NCBI RefSeq assembly: GCF_041916735.1
Contig: NZ_JAYRYY010000013.1
Strand: one strand, 5' to 3'
Length of the DNA: 64,000 bases
DNA from: Zoogloea sp016790385
Lineage (GTDB): Bacteria; Pseudomonadota; Gammaproteobacteria; Burkholderiales; Rhodocyclaceae
In this document: positions 52,268-60,960 of the stretch, in pieces
Layout: every line of letters begins with the position of its first letter
Position numbering within the stretch: the stretch's first letter is position 1
The notes under the pieces: generated by a model
The model's database searches: none
What the model was told of the DNA's origin: nothing
Seen by the model: the letters and a program-made list of their open reading frames with translations, nothing else
Translations under genes and position numbers: made by a program

Positions 52268-53329
52268 ATGACCGCCCCGGTGCAGCGCATCCCCGTCTCC
52301 CTGCTCACCGGTTTTCTCGGTGCGGGAAAGACGACGGTCCTCAATCACCTGTTGCGCCAGCCGGAGCTGGCGGGCACCGTGGTGCTGATGAACGAGTTTG
52401 GCGCCGTGCCGATCGATCATCTTCTCGTCGAACGCATTGACGAAAACCTTGTTCTTCTCGAATCCGGCTGTCTTTGCTGCACGGTCCGCGGTGATCTGGC
52501 CCGGACACTCCGCGATCTCTTCATGCGACGCCTGCGCCGTGAGCTGCCCGCTCTCGCGCGCGTCGTCATCGAAACCACCGGTCTGGCGGACCCCGCGCCG
52601 GTGCTCTACACCCTCATGCGGGATTTCTTCATCGCCGAGCGCTTCCGCCTGGACGGGGTGATCACGGTGGTGGACGCCGTGTTTGGCGCGGAGTCCCTGG
52701 CGCGCCAGCCTGAAGCCGTGAAGCAGGTGGCCATGGCGGATCGCCTGCTCATCACCAAATGTGATCTGGCCGATTCTCTGGTGCTGGAAAGCCTTGAGGC
52801 AAGTCTGGCCTCTCTCAACCCCGGCGCGCCTCGATGGCGCGTCGAGGCGGGCAACGTTGCCCCGGATGCCGTGCTGGACTGCGGACTGTGGAATCCCGAC
52901 CGCAAGACGGCGGACGTGGCCCGCTGGCTGGCTGACGAGGCGGTGGTGGCGCAGGCGGCGGCGCACCGCTATGTGCCGAAGGGGCGTGCCGTGTTGGCTG
53001 GGCGGCACGATGCATCGGTGCATGCCTTCGTGGTACGCATCGATGCGCCCGTGGCTTGGGGAGATTTCTCCTCCGCCCTCGATCTGCTGCAAAGTGTGAA
53101 GGGCGAGCACCTGCTGAGGGTGAAGGGCATCGTCCATGTGCGGGGCGAAGATCGGCCACGCGTAGTCCAGTGCGTGCATCACGTCCGCTATCCCGACGCG
53201 GCGCTCCCCGACTGGCCCGATGAAGTGCGCGTCACCCGCCTGGTGTTCATCGTCCGAGATCTCGCCCGGGAGGTGGTCGATCAGGCCTTCGCGTGCTTCT
53301 GCCCCCCCGCGCAGGTGTGTGCCGCATGA
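52268..53329 (+). CDS. COG0523 (CobW/ZNG1-like) G3E GTPase, putative zinc chaperone
   Basis: A 353-aa P-loop GTPase. Walker A is LTGFLGAGKTTVLNHLL (about 13-29), the metal motif is ESGCLCCTVRGD (CxCC, about 65-76) and the G4-type ITKCDLAD is near 160; a C-terminal CobW domain follows. These proteins deliver zinc or other metals. Neighbours (Cys-poor DksA and a zinc/manganese-type ABC transporter) favour zinc. Its stop overlaps the next start by 4 nt. Confidence 0.9.
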   Translation: MTAPVQRIPVSLLTGFLGAGKTTVLNHLLRQPELAGTVVLMNEFGAVPIDHLLVERIDENLVLLESGCLCCTVRGDLARTLRDLFMRRLRRELPALARVVIETTGLADPAPVLYTLMRDFFIAERFRLDGVITVVDAVFGAESLARQPEAVKQVAMADRLLITKCDLADSLVLESLEASLASLNPGAPRWRVEAGNVAPDAVLDCGLWNPDRKTADVARWLADEAVVAQAAAHRYVPKGRAVLAGRHDASVHAFVVRIDAPVAWGDFSSALDLLQSVKGEHLLRVKGIVHVRGEDRPRVVQCVHHVRYPDAALPDWPDEVRVTRLVFIVRDLAREVVDQAFACFCPPAQVCAA

Positions 53330-53685
53330 GGCGTTCGATCGGCTCGTCTCGCCTGCTCCGCTGCGTACTGGCCGCACTGCTGGTGTTCGCGCAGATATTT
53401 GCGGCGGCCCATGCCGTCGGCCACCTGGCCGACCTGAACACCCCGACGCGTGCCGAGCACAGCGCCAGTCGAGGCGCGCCGGATGGCGGCGTGCCCGTGG
53501 CCGAGCGTCATGGTGCCTGCCTGCTGTGTCTTGTGGCGGCGGATCTGTCCTCCATGCTGCCGTCGGCGGTGCCCGTGATGGCCACCGCCGTTCTTCCTTC
53601 CGCCCTCCCGGCGGACCCTGAGCTTGTCCCCGGCGCGCTGCGCCTGCCCCGGCCCCAGGCCCGCGGCCCCCCCGCTTCTCCCTGA
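53326..53685 (+). CDS. Small exported protein, DUF2946-like
   Basis: A 119-aa protein with a signal sequence (LLRCVLAALLVFAQIFAAAHA) and a short mature region with His residues and a HGACLLCLVAADLS motif (CxxC preceded by His) that resembles DUF2946-type exported proteins linked to metal handling. The C-terminus is Pro/Arg-rich. The start overlaps the GTPase stop (ATGA), so translational coupling is likely. A metal-related periplasmic role is inferred from context. Confidence 0.6.
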   Translation: MRRSIGSSRLLRCVLAALLVFAQIFAAAHAVGHLADLNTPTRAEHSASRGAPDGGVPVAERHGACLLCLVAADLSSMLPSAVPVMATAVLPSALPADPELVPGALRLPRPQARGPPASP

Positions 53686-53769
53686 TCCCGTCCCCGTTAG
53701 CCAAGCCGGTGCCGGCCCTGCCAGCGCCGAGCTTCCCCATTTCCGGACCGATCCCAGGAGATCCGAGCC

Positions 53770-55227
53770 ATGTCGTTCATTCGTCCCGGCGCGCTTTGCG
53801 TCGCCCTTACCGCTGCTTTTCCGGCAGTGGCAACCGCGGCCTCTGACGCCGACCTGAAGCAACTCCGCCAGCAGCTCAAGGAGCTGCGTGACACCTACCA
53901 GCAGCGCATCGAAGCCCTTGAACGCCGGCTAAGCGAAACCGAGCAGCGTGCCGCAGGCGCCGCCACAGCGGCTGCGGCGGCCGGCTCCACGGCCAGCACT
54001 GCCGTGCAAACGGTGGCCAAGGTCGAGGCGCGGGCCGCCGAAGCCCAGGCCACCGCAGACAGCGTCGCCCGCCGACCCGTTTCGGAAAGCACTTTCAATC
54101 CGTCCGTGTCGTTGATCATCGACAGCAAGTTCACCCGCTTGCAGCGCGATCCATCCACCTACCGCATCGATGGCTTCATTCCTTCCGGAGGTGAGGTGGG
54201 GCCTCCTCGCAAGGGCTTCTCACTCGGTGAGTCCGAGCTGGCGTTTTCGGCCAACGTGGATCACCTGTTCCGCGCCAATGCCCGTTTTGCGCTCGCCGAG
54301 GATGACGGAGCGGGTGTGGTCGAGGTCGAGGAAGTGAATGTGGAAACCCTGGGTCTGTCCTCGGGCCTCAAGGTCAAGGCCGGGCGTTTCCTGTCCGGTG
54401 TGGGCTACCTCAACCAGCAGCACCCCCACGAGTGGGACTTTGCCGACGCGCCGCTGGCCTACAAGGCTTTCTTCGGCTACCGCCTGCAGAACGATGGTGT
54501 CCAGTTGCGCTGGGTGGCACCCACCGACCTGTTCCTCGAACTGGGCGCCGAAGTGGCTGGCGGGCAGAAATTCCCGGGGGCGGAGCGTAGCCGCAACGGT
54601 GCCGGCCTGTGGACCGCCTTTGCCCATCTTGGCGGTGATGTCGGTGCCTCGTCCGCGTGGCAGGTGGGCTTGTCCCACGTGCGCGCCAATCCGCGGGATA
54701 GGGGCTTCGAGGACGGTGCCGATGCGGCGGGCACGCCCCTCGCGCACAGCTTTTCCGGCCGCAGTCAGACCTGGATCGCCGACTTCGTCTATAAGTGGGC
54801 ACCCAACGGCAACAGCAGCGTGACCAACCTGAAGGTGCAGGGTGAGTACTTCCAGCGGCGCGAGACCGGTGACCTGAATTACGACGTGGGCGGGCTTGCC
54901 GAAGCCTCTTCGGCGGCCCGATTCCGTCAGTCCGGCAGCTATCTCCAGGCCGTCTACCAGTTCATGCCGCGCTGGCGTGTGGGTGTACGGGGCGACTGGC
55001 TGCGCAGCGGCACGGTCGATATGGGTAGCCTCGACCCGGCCGGGCTGCCCCTGCTGGCTGCCTACAATCCCAGCCGTCAGTCGGCAATGCTTGACTGGTC
55101 ACCGTCGGAATTCTCGCGCCTGCGCCTGCAACTGGCGCGGGACAAGTCCCGCAACGGAGAAAGCGACAACCAGGTCTGGCTGCAATACATCATGAGTCTT
55201 GGTGCCCACGGCGCCCACAAGTTCTGA
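53770..55227 (+). CDS. Outer-membrane beta-barrel (porin-like) protein with coiled-coil N-terminus
   Basis: A 485-aa exported protein: signal peptide (to about 24), a coiled coil (about 25-70, ADLKQLRQQLKELRDTYQQR), an Ala/Thr-rich linker and a barrel domain of alternating strands (about 105-485) ending in Phe (GAHGAHKF), as many outer-membrane proteins do. The C-terminus is His-bearing. It sits between the COG0523/DUF2946 genes and the metal-binding-protein gene, 11 bp upstream of the latter, so an outer-membrane metal entry route is a fair inference. Confidence 0.8.
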   Translation: MSFIRPGALCVALTAAFPAVATAASDADLKQLRQQLKELRDTYQQRIEALERRLSETEQRAAGAATAAAAAGSTASTAVQTVAKVEARAAEAQATADSVARRPVSESTFNPSVSLIIDSKFTRLQRDPSTYRIDGFIPSGGEVGPPRKGFSLGESELAFSANVDHLFRANARFALAEDDGAGVVEVEEVNVETLGLSSGLKVKAGRFLSGVGYLNQQHPHEWDFADAPLAYKAFFGYRLQNDGVQLRWVAPTDLFLELGAEVAGGQKFPGAERSRNGAGLWTAFAHLGGDVGASSAWQVGLSHVRANPRDRGFEDGADAAGTPLAHSFSGRSQTWIADFVYKWAPNGNSSVTNLKVQGEYFQRRETGDLNYDVGGLAEASSAARFRQSGSYLQAVYQFMPRWRVGVRGDWLRSGTVDMGSLDPAGLPLLAAYNPSRQSAMLDWSPSEFSRLRLQLARDKSRNGESDNQVWLQYIMSLGAHGAHKF

Positions 55228-55238
55228 GGAATTCCACC

Positions 55239-56147
55239 ATGCATTCCAAGTTGATTCTCCGTCTTGCCGCTGTCGTCCTGGCACTGCTTGCCCTGCCGGC
55301 CGTCGCGGCCCTGAATGTCTTTGCCACGGTGCCCGAGTGGGCAGCGCTTGCCCGAGAGATCGGGGGCGATCGGGTGCAGGTCTTCGCCGCCACCAATGCC
55401 TTGCAGGATCCCCATCGCATCGAGGCAAAACCGTCCCTGATTGCCCGGGCCCGGAGCAGTCAGCTGGTGGTCGCCACCGGTGCTGATCTGGAGATCGGCT
55501 GGTTGCCGATGGTGCTGCGGGAGTCCGGCAATGCCGCCATCCAACCCGGTCAGCCCGGGTACTTCGAGGCGGCCGGCGCGGTACGCCTGATCGAGGTGCC
55601 GGCCCGTCTCGACCGGGCTGACGGGGACGTGCATCCCGGCGGCAATCCCCACATCCAGACGGACCCCCGCAACATCCTGAAGGTGGCCGACGCACTGGCC
55701 AGTCGTATGAGTCGGGTGGATCCGGCCGGAGCGGGCGCTTACAGCGCCAACCTGGCCCGTTTCAGTGAGCGCTGGAAAGCGGCCATGGCCCGCTGGGAGC
55801 AGGCCGCCGCACCCTTGCGGGGTGTGCCGGTGTGGGTCCAGCACCGTTCCTTTGCCTACATGGCCGACTGGCTGGGTATCAAGGAGTTGGGCGCCCTCGA
55901 AGCCAAACCGGGCGTCGAGCCGGGCAGCTCCCATCTGGCCGGGCTGCTGGAACGTCAGAAGGCGACGCCGGCCAGAATGATCCTGCGCGCCGCCTATTCC
56001 CGCCCGACGGCAGCGGATTGGCTTGGGGAGCGGGCCGGCATCCCGGTGGTGGTCCTGCCCTTCACCGTGGGAGGCAGCCCCGCCGCGACCGATCTGGTGG
56101 GGCTTTTTGACGATACGGTGCAGCGCCTGCTCGCCGGGCTCCGGTAA
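55239..56147 (+). CDS. Metal ABC transporter substrate-binding protein (ZnuA/TroA family)
   Basis: A 302-aa periplasmic binding protein with a signal peptide (ending ALPAVAA). Candidate metal ligands are His in LQDPHRIEAKPS (about 65), His in GGNPHIQTDPRN (about 137) and His in WVQHRSFAYMADW (about 205), spaced as in cluster A-I zinc/manganese proteins. There is no long His-rich loop. Permease and ATPase genes follow directly. Zinc is favoured by the neighbouring COG0523 gene; manganese is not excluded. Confidence 0.88.
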   Translation: MHSKLILRLAAVVLALLALPAVAALNVFATVPEWAALAREIGGDRVQVFAATNALQDPHRIEAKPSLIARARSSQLVVATGADLEIGWLPMVLRESGNAAIQPGQPGYFEAAGAVRLIEVPARLDRADGDVHPGGNPHIQTDPRNILKVADALASRMSRVDPAGAGAYSANLARFSERWKAAMARWEQAAAPLRGVPVWVQHRSFAYMADWLGIKELGALEAKPGVEPGSSHLAGLLERQKATPARMILRAAYSRPTAADWLGERAGIPVVVLPFTVGGSPAATDLVGLFDDTVQRLLAGLR

Positions 56148-56157
56148 GGAGGGGGTG

Positions 56158-56745
56158 ATGGACGAGGTTCTGCTCCGCGCGACCGCGCTGGTGGCCGGCT
56201 ATGACGCTCCGGTGGCCGGCCCACTGGATTTCGATTTGCGCCGGGGCGAGATCCTCGGACTTGCCGGCCCCAACGGCGCCGGCAAGTCCACCCTGCTGAA
56301 GGCCCTGTGGGGCGGCGTCAGGGTATTCAGTGGCGGGGTCGAGAAGACCCCCGGTCTGGCCATCTCCCATCAGGCCCAAGGTTTTGCCGAGCTGCGCGGC
56401 GTGCCCCTCACCGGGCGCGAGCTGCTCGGCCTGACCCGCGCCTCGCCGACCGGGCTGCCGCCCTGGTTGCTGGAGCGTCTCGACTGGCGGCTGGACCGCC
56501 TCTCCGGCGGCCAGCTCCAGTTTCTTCGCCTGTGGGCCTGCCTGGCGGCTCCGGCGGACATCATCCTGTTGGACGAGCCCAGCAACAATCTTGATCAGGC
56601 CGGCGTGGATTATCTGGCCGACTGGCTCGGCCGGGCCCATGCAGACCAGGGCATCGTCATTGTTTCCCATGATCCTGCGCTGGTGGATCGGGTATGTACC
56701 CGGGTGATCCAGTTGGGCGAGGCTGGAGGGGAGCCCCATCCATGA
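56158..56745 (+). CDS. Metal ABC transporter ATP-binding protein
   Basis: A 195-aa ABC ATPase, shorter than the usual about 250 aa. Walker A is GLAGPNGAGKSTLLKAL (about 36-52), the signature is RLSGGQLQFLRL (about 115-126), Walker B is DIILLDEPSNNLD and the switch His is in VSHDP. The ATG at 56158 follows a very strong AAGGAGG site. The frame is open upstream over the binding-protein gene. Its stop overlaps the permease start by 4 nt. Confidence 0.9.
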   Translation: MDEVLLRATALVAGYDAPVAGPLDFDLRRGEILGLAGPNGAGKSTLLKALWGGVRVFSGGVEKTPGLAISHQAQGFAELRGVPLTGRELLGLTRASPTGLPPWLLERLDWRLDRLSGGQLQFLRLWACLAAPADIILLDEPSNNLDQAGVDYLADWLGRAHADQGIVIVSHDPALVDRVCTRVIQLGEAGGEPHP

Positions 56746-57533
56746 ATCTTGATCTGCTCTTCGACCCGCTCTTTCGGGTGCCCTTTCTCACCGGCCTGCT
56801 GCTGGCGGGGCTGCTCCCCCTGATCGGCATGTATCTACGCCTGCGCGGCGAATGGCTGGCGGCCCTGGCCCTGGCCCAGATGGCCTCGGCGGGGGCGCTC
56901 CTGGCGATGGTGCTTGGCTGGCCGATGCTGGTCGGAGGGGCTTTGGCCGCCCTCCTGGCCTCTCTTGCCAAGGGGTTTGCCGCGGCGGCAGGTGCCAACG
57001 CCTACGCCCTCATGATGCTCCTGGCCTGGGGGGCTGGCGTGCTCCTGGTGGCCAATCACCCCCTTGCCGAGCAGGCTGGCCACGCCCTGTTTGACGGCCA
57101 GCTTTACTTCACCGGGGATGGGCATCTGCTGGCGGTCACCCTCATTTGCGGCGCAGCGCTTCCGGTGCTGGCCCGTCTCAATCGCCCCCTGCTGCTGGCG
57201 CGCTTCTTTCCCGAGTTCCATCAGGCGCGAGGCATGGATGCGCGCCCCGGCCTGATGTTGTTCGATCTCGTCGCCAGCGCGGTGATTGCCCTCGCCACGG
57301 TCAGCATCGGGGTGATGGCGGCCTTTGCCCTGGTTTTCGTTCCGCCGCTGCTGGCCTACCGTTTCGGCCGCAGTTGGCGGGCGGGGCTTGGCCTCGCCGC
57401 AGTGATCGGCACCGTCGGGTATGCCGCTGCATTTGCCATCTCCCTGGCATTCGACCAGCCATTCGGACCGATCTGCGCCGTGCTTCTCGTTGTCATTTTC
57501 CTTGTGTCGGGCGTGAAATCCGACCGGATGTAA
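56742..57533 (+). CDS. Metal ABC transporter permease (ZnuB/ABC-3 family)
   Basis: A 263-aa integral membrane protein with about eight helices, of the ABC-3 type that imports zinc or manganese. The conserved C-terminal region VSIGVMAAFALVFVPPLLAY (about 190) and FFPEFHQARGMDARPGLMLF (about 163) fit the family. It completes a binding-protein/ATPase/permease set. The ATG at 56742 overlaps the ATPase stop. Confidence 0.9.
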   Translation: MNLDLLFDPLFRVPFLTGLLLAGLLPLIGMYLRLRGEWLAALALAQMASAGALLAMVLGWPMLVGGALAALLASLAKGFAAAAGANAYALMMLLAWGAGVLLVANHPLAEQAGHALFDGQLYFTGDGHLLAVTLICGAALPVLARLNRPLLLARFFPEFHQARGMDARPGLMLFDLVASAVIALATVSIGVMAAFALVFVPPLLAYRFGRSWRAGLGLAAVIGTVGYAAAFAISLAFDQPFGPICAVLLVVIFLVSGVKSDRM

Positions 57534-57603
57534 ATGAGCCGGTACGAGCTTTCCAGAGTGTTATCCTGTTTAATTCATGGATACGCAACGAGGAGGGATA
57601 GGA

Positions 57604-58839
57604 GTGGCGCTACCGTTTTTCGGCAAGAAGCCAGCACCTGCCGGAACTTCAGCACCGCGACCACGGGTCGGCGCCGACCGCGCGCAGGGCGGCGTCAGCC
57701 GGTCGCCTGCTGCCTCCCCACCCCTTTCCCAGACCGCTCCGGGTAAGGCTCCCGGCAAGTCCCGAAACGAAACCTCGTCCCTTGATTTCACGATCGCCGG
57801 GGGAGACGTGAAGCGTGTGCTCGCCCAGTGCGCCGACAAGGTGCACGTGGAGGAGGGCGTCGATGAAATGTCTCCGCCAGCTGAAGAGGCAGCCATCCTC
57901 TACGCCAACGGCAGCTACGACGAAGCCCGCAGTGTCCTTGAACATGCCCTTGATACCACGGTCGCGGAGGACGCGCGTCTGACCCTCTGGGGCATGCTCC
58001 TTGATCTGTTGCGCCTGACGGGGCACCGGGAGCGTTTCGAGGCCCTGAGCCTAAGCTATGCCACCGAGTTCGAGCGTTCGCCGCCTGCCTGGCTGGATCT
58101 CTCCCAGAGCGTCAGGGGCGCCGAGACCAAGATTCAGACGGTCAATCTGTCCGGTGTCCTGAACGGTCAGGCCGCCGGGCAGTTTGCCCAACTGATCCAG
58201 ATCGGCATGCGCAATGGCGCGCTGCGCATTGATCTGAGTCGCCTGCGCGGCGTTGACAATGCGGGCGCCGAGCTGCTGTTGCGGGCGGTGCGGGGATTGC
58301 GCAAGGCCAGAATCAAGCTCTCCCTGGCGGGGGCCGGGCAGCTCGCGTCAGTTCTCGATGGCGTTGTCACGCCGGGCAAAGTCGAACAGAAGCCCGTCTG
58401 GCTGCTGTTGCTGGAGGTGCTGCAATACACGGAACAGCAGGATCGCTTCGAGGAGCTGGCGGTCGACTACGCCATGACCTTCGAGGAATCCCCCCCGTCC
58501 TGGGAGCCCCCGCCCGAGCTGACCACCAGCCAGGTCACCTCCGAGAGCCTTGATGTCCAGATCGGTAACATCTATCGCCTGGAGGGTGAAATCGTCGGTC
58601 CCAACACCGAAGTGCTGCGCAAGATCACGGCCTTTGCCAGTGGCCGCACCAAGGTGGAGGTGGATTGCAGCCAGCTACGGCGAATGGATTTCGTCTCCGC
58701 CGGAACCCTCTTCAACATCGTCTCCCAGTTGCATGCCCAGGGCAGGCTGGTGGTGCTGAAGGGAGTCAACTCCATGCTGGCCGCCCTGATGCAGGTCATG
58801 AGCCTCCATCAGGTGGCGCGCATCGAACTGCGCGGCTGA
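57604..58839 (+). CDS. Double STAS-domain protein
   Basis: A 411-aa cytoplasmic protein with two STAS/anti-anti-sigma-like domains (about 170-255, and about 315-410: RTKVEVDCSQLRRMDFVSAG), a Pro/Ala-rich N-terminus and two similar helical repeats (RERFEALSLSYATEFERSPP and QDRFEELAVDYAMTFEESPP). I prefer the GTG at 57604, which has AGGAGG seven bases upstream and gives MALPFFGKKP; the ATG at 57577 lacks a ribosome site and lies just after a -10-like TTTAAT (57569-57574). It precedes hslV; function unknown. Confidence 0.75.
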   Translation: MALPFFGKKPAPAGTSAPRPRVGADRAQGGVSRSPAASPPLSQTAPGKAPGKSRNETSSLDFTIAGGDVKRVLAQCADKVHVEEGVDEMSPPAEEAAILYANGSYDEARSVLEHALDTTVAEDARLTLWGMLLDLLRLTGHRERFEALSLSYATEFERSPPAWLDLSQSVRGAETKIQTVNLSGVLNGQAAGQFAQLIQIGMRNGALRIDLSRLRGVDNAGAELLLRAVRGLRKARIKLSLAGAGQLASVLDGVVTPGKVEQKPVWLLLLEVLQYTEQQDRFEELAVDYAMTFEESPPSWEPPPELTTSQVTSESLDVQIGNIYRLEGEIVGPNTEVLRKITAFASGRTKVEVDCSQLRRMDFVSAGTLFNIVSQLHAQGRLVVLKGVNSMLAALMQVMSLHQVARIELRG

Positions 58840-58929
58840 GGCGCGGCGGTCTGTCCGCCGCCGCAGGGTAGGCTGGAAGGCGCTTCCGCCGGGGCTTGAA
58901 ATCCTTTTATCGATCCCCATATCTGCCCG

Positions 58930-59469
58930 ATGGAACAATATCACGGCACCACCATCCTCTCGGTCCGACGCGGCCGGCACGTGGCCCTAGGCGGCGACGG
59001 GCAGGTCACCCTCGGCAACATTGTCATCAAGGCCAGCGCCCGCAAGGTGCGCAAGCTCTTCCAGGACCGCATTCTGGCGGGTTTTGCTGGCGGCACGGCC
59101 GACGCCTTCACCCTCTTCGAGCGCTTCGAGGCCAAGCTCGAGAAGCATCAGGGCAACCTTGTGCGCAGCGCGGTCGAACTGGCCAAGGACTGGCGTACCG
59201 ACCGGGCCCTGCGTCGTCTTGAAGCCATGCTCGCCGTGGCCGACCTGGACAACTCCCTGATCATCACCGGTAACGGCGACGTCCTCGAACCCGAGCAGGG
59301 CATCGTGGCCATCGGCAGCGGTGGCGCCTATGCCCAGGCCGCTGCCCGCGGCTTGATTGAAAACACCGAGCTGGCCCCCGAGGACGTGGTCAAGAAATCC
59401 CTGACCATCGCCGGCGACCTGTGCATCTACACCAATCATTGCCACACCATCGAGGTGCTGAAGCCGTAA
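58930..59469 (+). CDS. hslV: ATP-dependent protease peptidase subunit HslV
   Basis: A 179-aa proteasome-like peptidase. Thr7 (in MEQYHGTTILSVRR) becomes the N-terminal nucleophile after processing. The GGDGQVTLGN and IGSGGAYAQAAARGL motifs are standard. It partners with HslU to degrade misfolded and regulatory proteins. A stem of GCCGCCCTC (59475-59483) with GAGGGCGGC (59487-59495), lacking a T run, lies between hslV and hslU and may modulate the transcript. Confidence 0.96.
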   Translation: MEQYHGTTILSVRRGRHVALGGDGQVTLGNIVIKASARKVRKLFQDRILAGFAGGTADAFTLFERFEAKLEKHQGNLVRSAVELAKDWRTDRALRRLEAMLAVADLDNSLIITGNGDVLEPEQGIVAIGSGGAYAQAAARGLIENTELAPEDVVKKSLTIAGDLCIYTNHCHTIEVLKP

Positions 59470-59535
59470 GGCCGGCCGCCCTCCACGAGGGCGGCGCTCA
59501 ACGGTGGAAAGACCCGCTGCACCCAGGATGATCCC

Positions 59536-60873
59536 ATGACTCAGATGACCCCCCCGGAGATCGTCTCCGAACTCGACAAGCACATCGTCGGCCAGGGAAA
59601 GGCCAAGAAAGCCGTGGCCGTGGCCCTGCGCAACCGCTGGCGGCGCGCCCAGGTGGCCGAGCCGCTGAAGAGCGAGATCACCCCCAAGAACATCCTGATG
59701 ATCGGCCCGACCGGTGTCGGCAAGACCGAGATCGCCCGTCGCCTGGCCCGTCTGGCCAACGCCCCCTTCATCAAGATCGAGGCAACAAAGTTCACCGAAG
59801 TGGGCTATGTTGGCCGTGATGTGGACACCATCATCCGCGATCTAGTGGAAATTGCCATCAAGTCCCATCGCGAGCAGGCCATGAAGAAGGTCCGCGACCG
59901 GGCCCAGGACGCCGCGGAAGACCGGGTGCTCGACATCCTGCTGCCGCCGGCGCGGCCGACGGTGGGTTTCGGTACCGAACCGGCAACGCCGGAAGATAAC
60001 GCCACTCGCCAGAAATTCCGCAAGAAGCTGCGGGAGGGGGAGCTGGATGACAAGGAAGTGGACATCGAGGTGGCGGTGCCCGGCATGAGTGCCGAGATCC
60101 TCGCCCCCCCGGGCATGGAAGAGCTCACCGGCCAGCTTCAAAGCATGTTCCAGAACATCGGCGGGGGGAAGAAGAAGTCCCGCAAGCTGAAGATCAGCGA
60201 AGCCATGAAGCTGCTCACCGACGAGGAAGCCGCCAAGCTGGTGAATGAAGAGGAAATGAAAGCCGAGGCCCTGCGCATGGTGGAGCAGAATGGCATCGTC
60301 TTTCTCGACGAGATCGACAAGATCGCCACCCGCTCCGACAGCCACGGCGCCGACGTGTCGCGCCAGGGCGTGCAGCGCGACCTGCTGCCGCTGGTGGAAG
60401 GCACGACCATCAGCACCAAGTACGGAATGGTGAAGACCGATCACATCCTCTTCATTGCCAGCGGCGCCTTCCACCTGTCCCGCCCGAGCGACCTGATTCC
60501 CGAGCTGCAAGGCCGATTCCCCATCCGCGTGGAACTTGATTCATTGTCGGTGGAGGACTTCGAGCGCATTCTCACCCAGACTGACGCCTGCCTGACCCGC
60601 CAGTACGAAGCCCTGCTGGCCACCGACGGGGTGAGCCTCGAATTCGCACCGGAGGGGATCCGCCGCCTCGCCGAGATCGCCTTCCAGGTGAACGAAAAGA
60701 CCGAAAACATCGGCGCCCGGCGGCTATACACGGTGATGGAAAAGCTCCTTGAGGAACTGGCCTTCGAAGCCGGCAAGGCCGGCCCGCAGACGGTACGCAT
60801 CGACGCCGACTACGTGGATGGCCGCCTTGAGATGCTGGCCCAGCGGGAAGATCTGGCCCGCTACGTGCTGTAA
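59536..60873 (+). CDS. hslU: ATP-dependent protease ATPase subunit HslU
   Basis: A 445-aa AAA+ unfoldase. Walker A is GPTGVGKTEIARR (57-69), Walker B is GIVFLDEIDK (about 253), and the pore motif TKFTEVGYVGRDVDTI is present, as is the C-terminal end that docks HslV (EDLARYVL). The inserted I domain (about 110-240) is present. It is 66 bp downstream of hslV, the normal arrangement. Confidence 0.97.
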   Translation: MTQMTPPEIVSELDKHIVGQGKAKKAVAVALRNRWRRAQVAEPLKSEITPKNILMIGPTGVGKTEIARRLARLANAPFIKIEATKFTEVGYVGRDVDTIIRDLVEIAIKSHREQAMKKVRDRAQDAAEDRVLDILLPPARPTVGFGTEPATPEDNATRQKFRKKLREGELDDKEVDIEVAVPGMSAEILAPPGMEELTGQLQSMFQNIGGGKKKSRKLKISEAMKLLTDEEAAKLVNEEEMKAEALRMVEQNGIVFLDEIDKIATRSDSHGADVSRQGVQRDLLPLVEGTTISTKYGMVKTDHILFIASGAFHLSRPSDLIPELQGRFPIRVELDSLSVEDFERILTQTDACLTRQYEALLATDGVSLEFAPEGIRRLAEIAFQVNEKTENIGARRLYTVMEKLLEELAFEAGKAGPQTVRIDADYVDGRLEMLAQREDLARYVL

Positions 60874-60960
60874 TTCGGGGGCAACTCCCACGCCGGCCCC
60901 CGGGCCGGCCCTACAATCGGGTCTTCACCGGCACCTGTCCGGACTCACCGGTTCCCGGCC

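Noticed and set aside
60892..60909. GC-rich inverted repeat after hslU as a terminator
   Set aside because: GCCGGCCC and GGGCCGGC are complementary, but the gap is only two bases and no T run follows. It may be a weak hairpin only.
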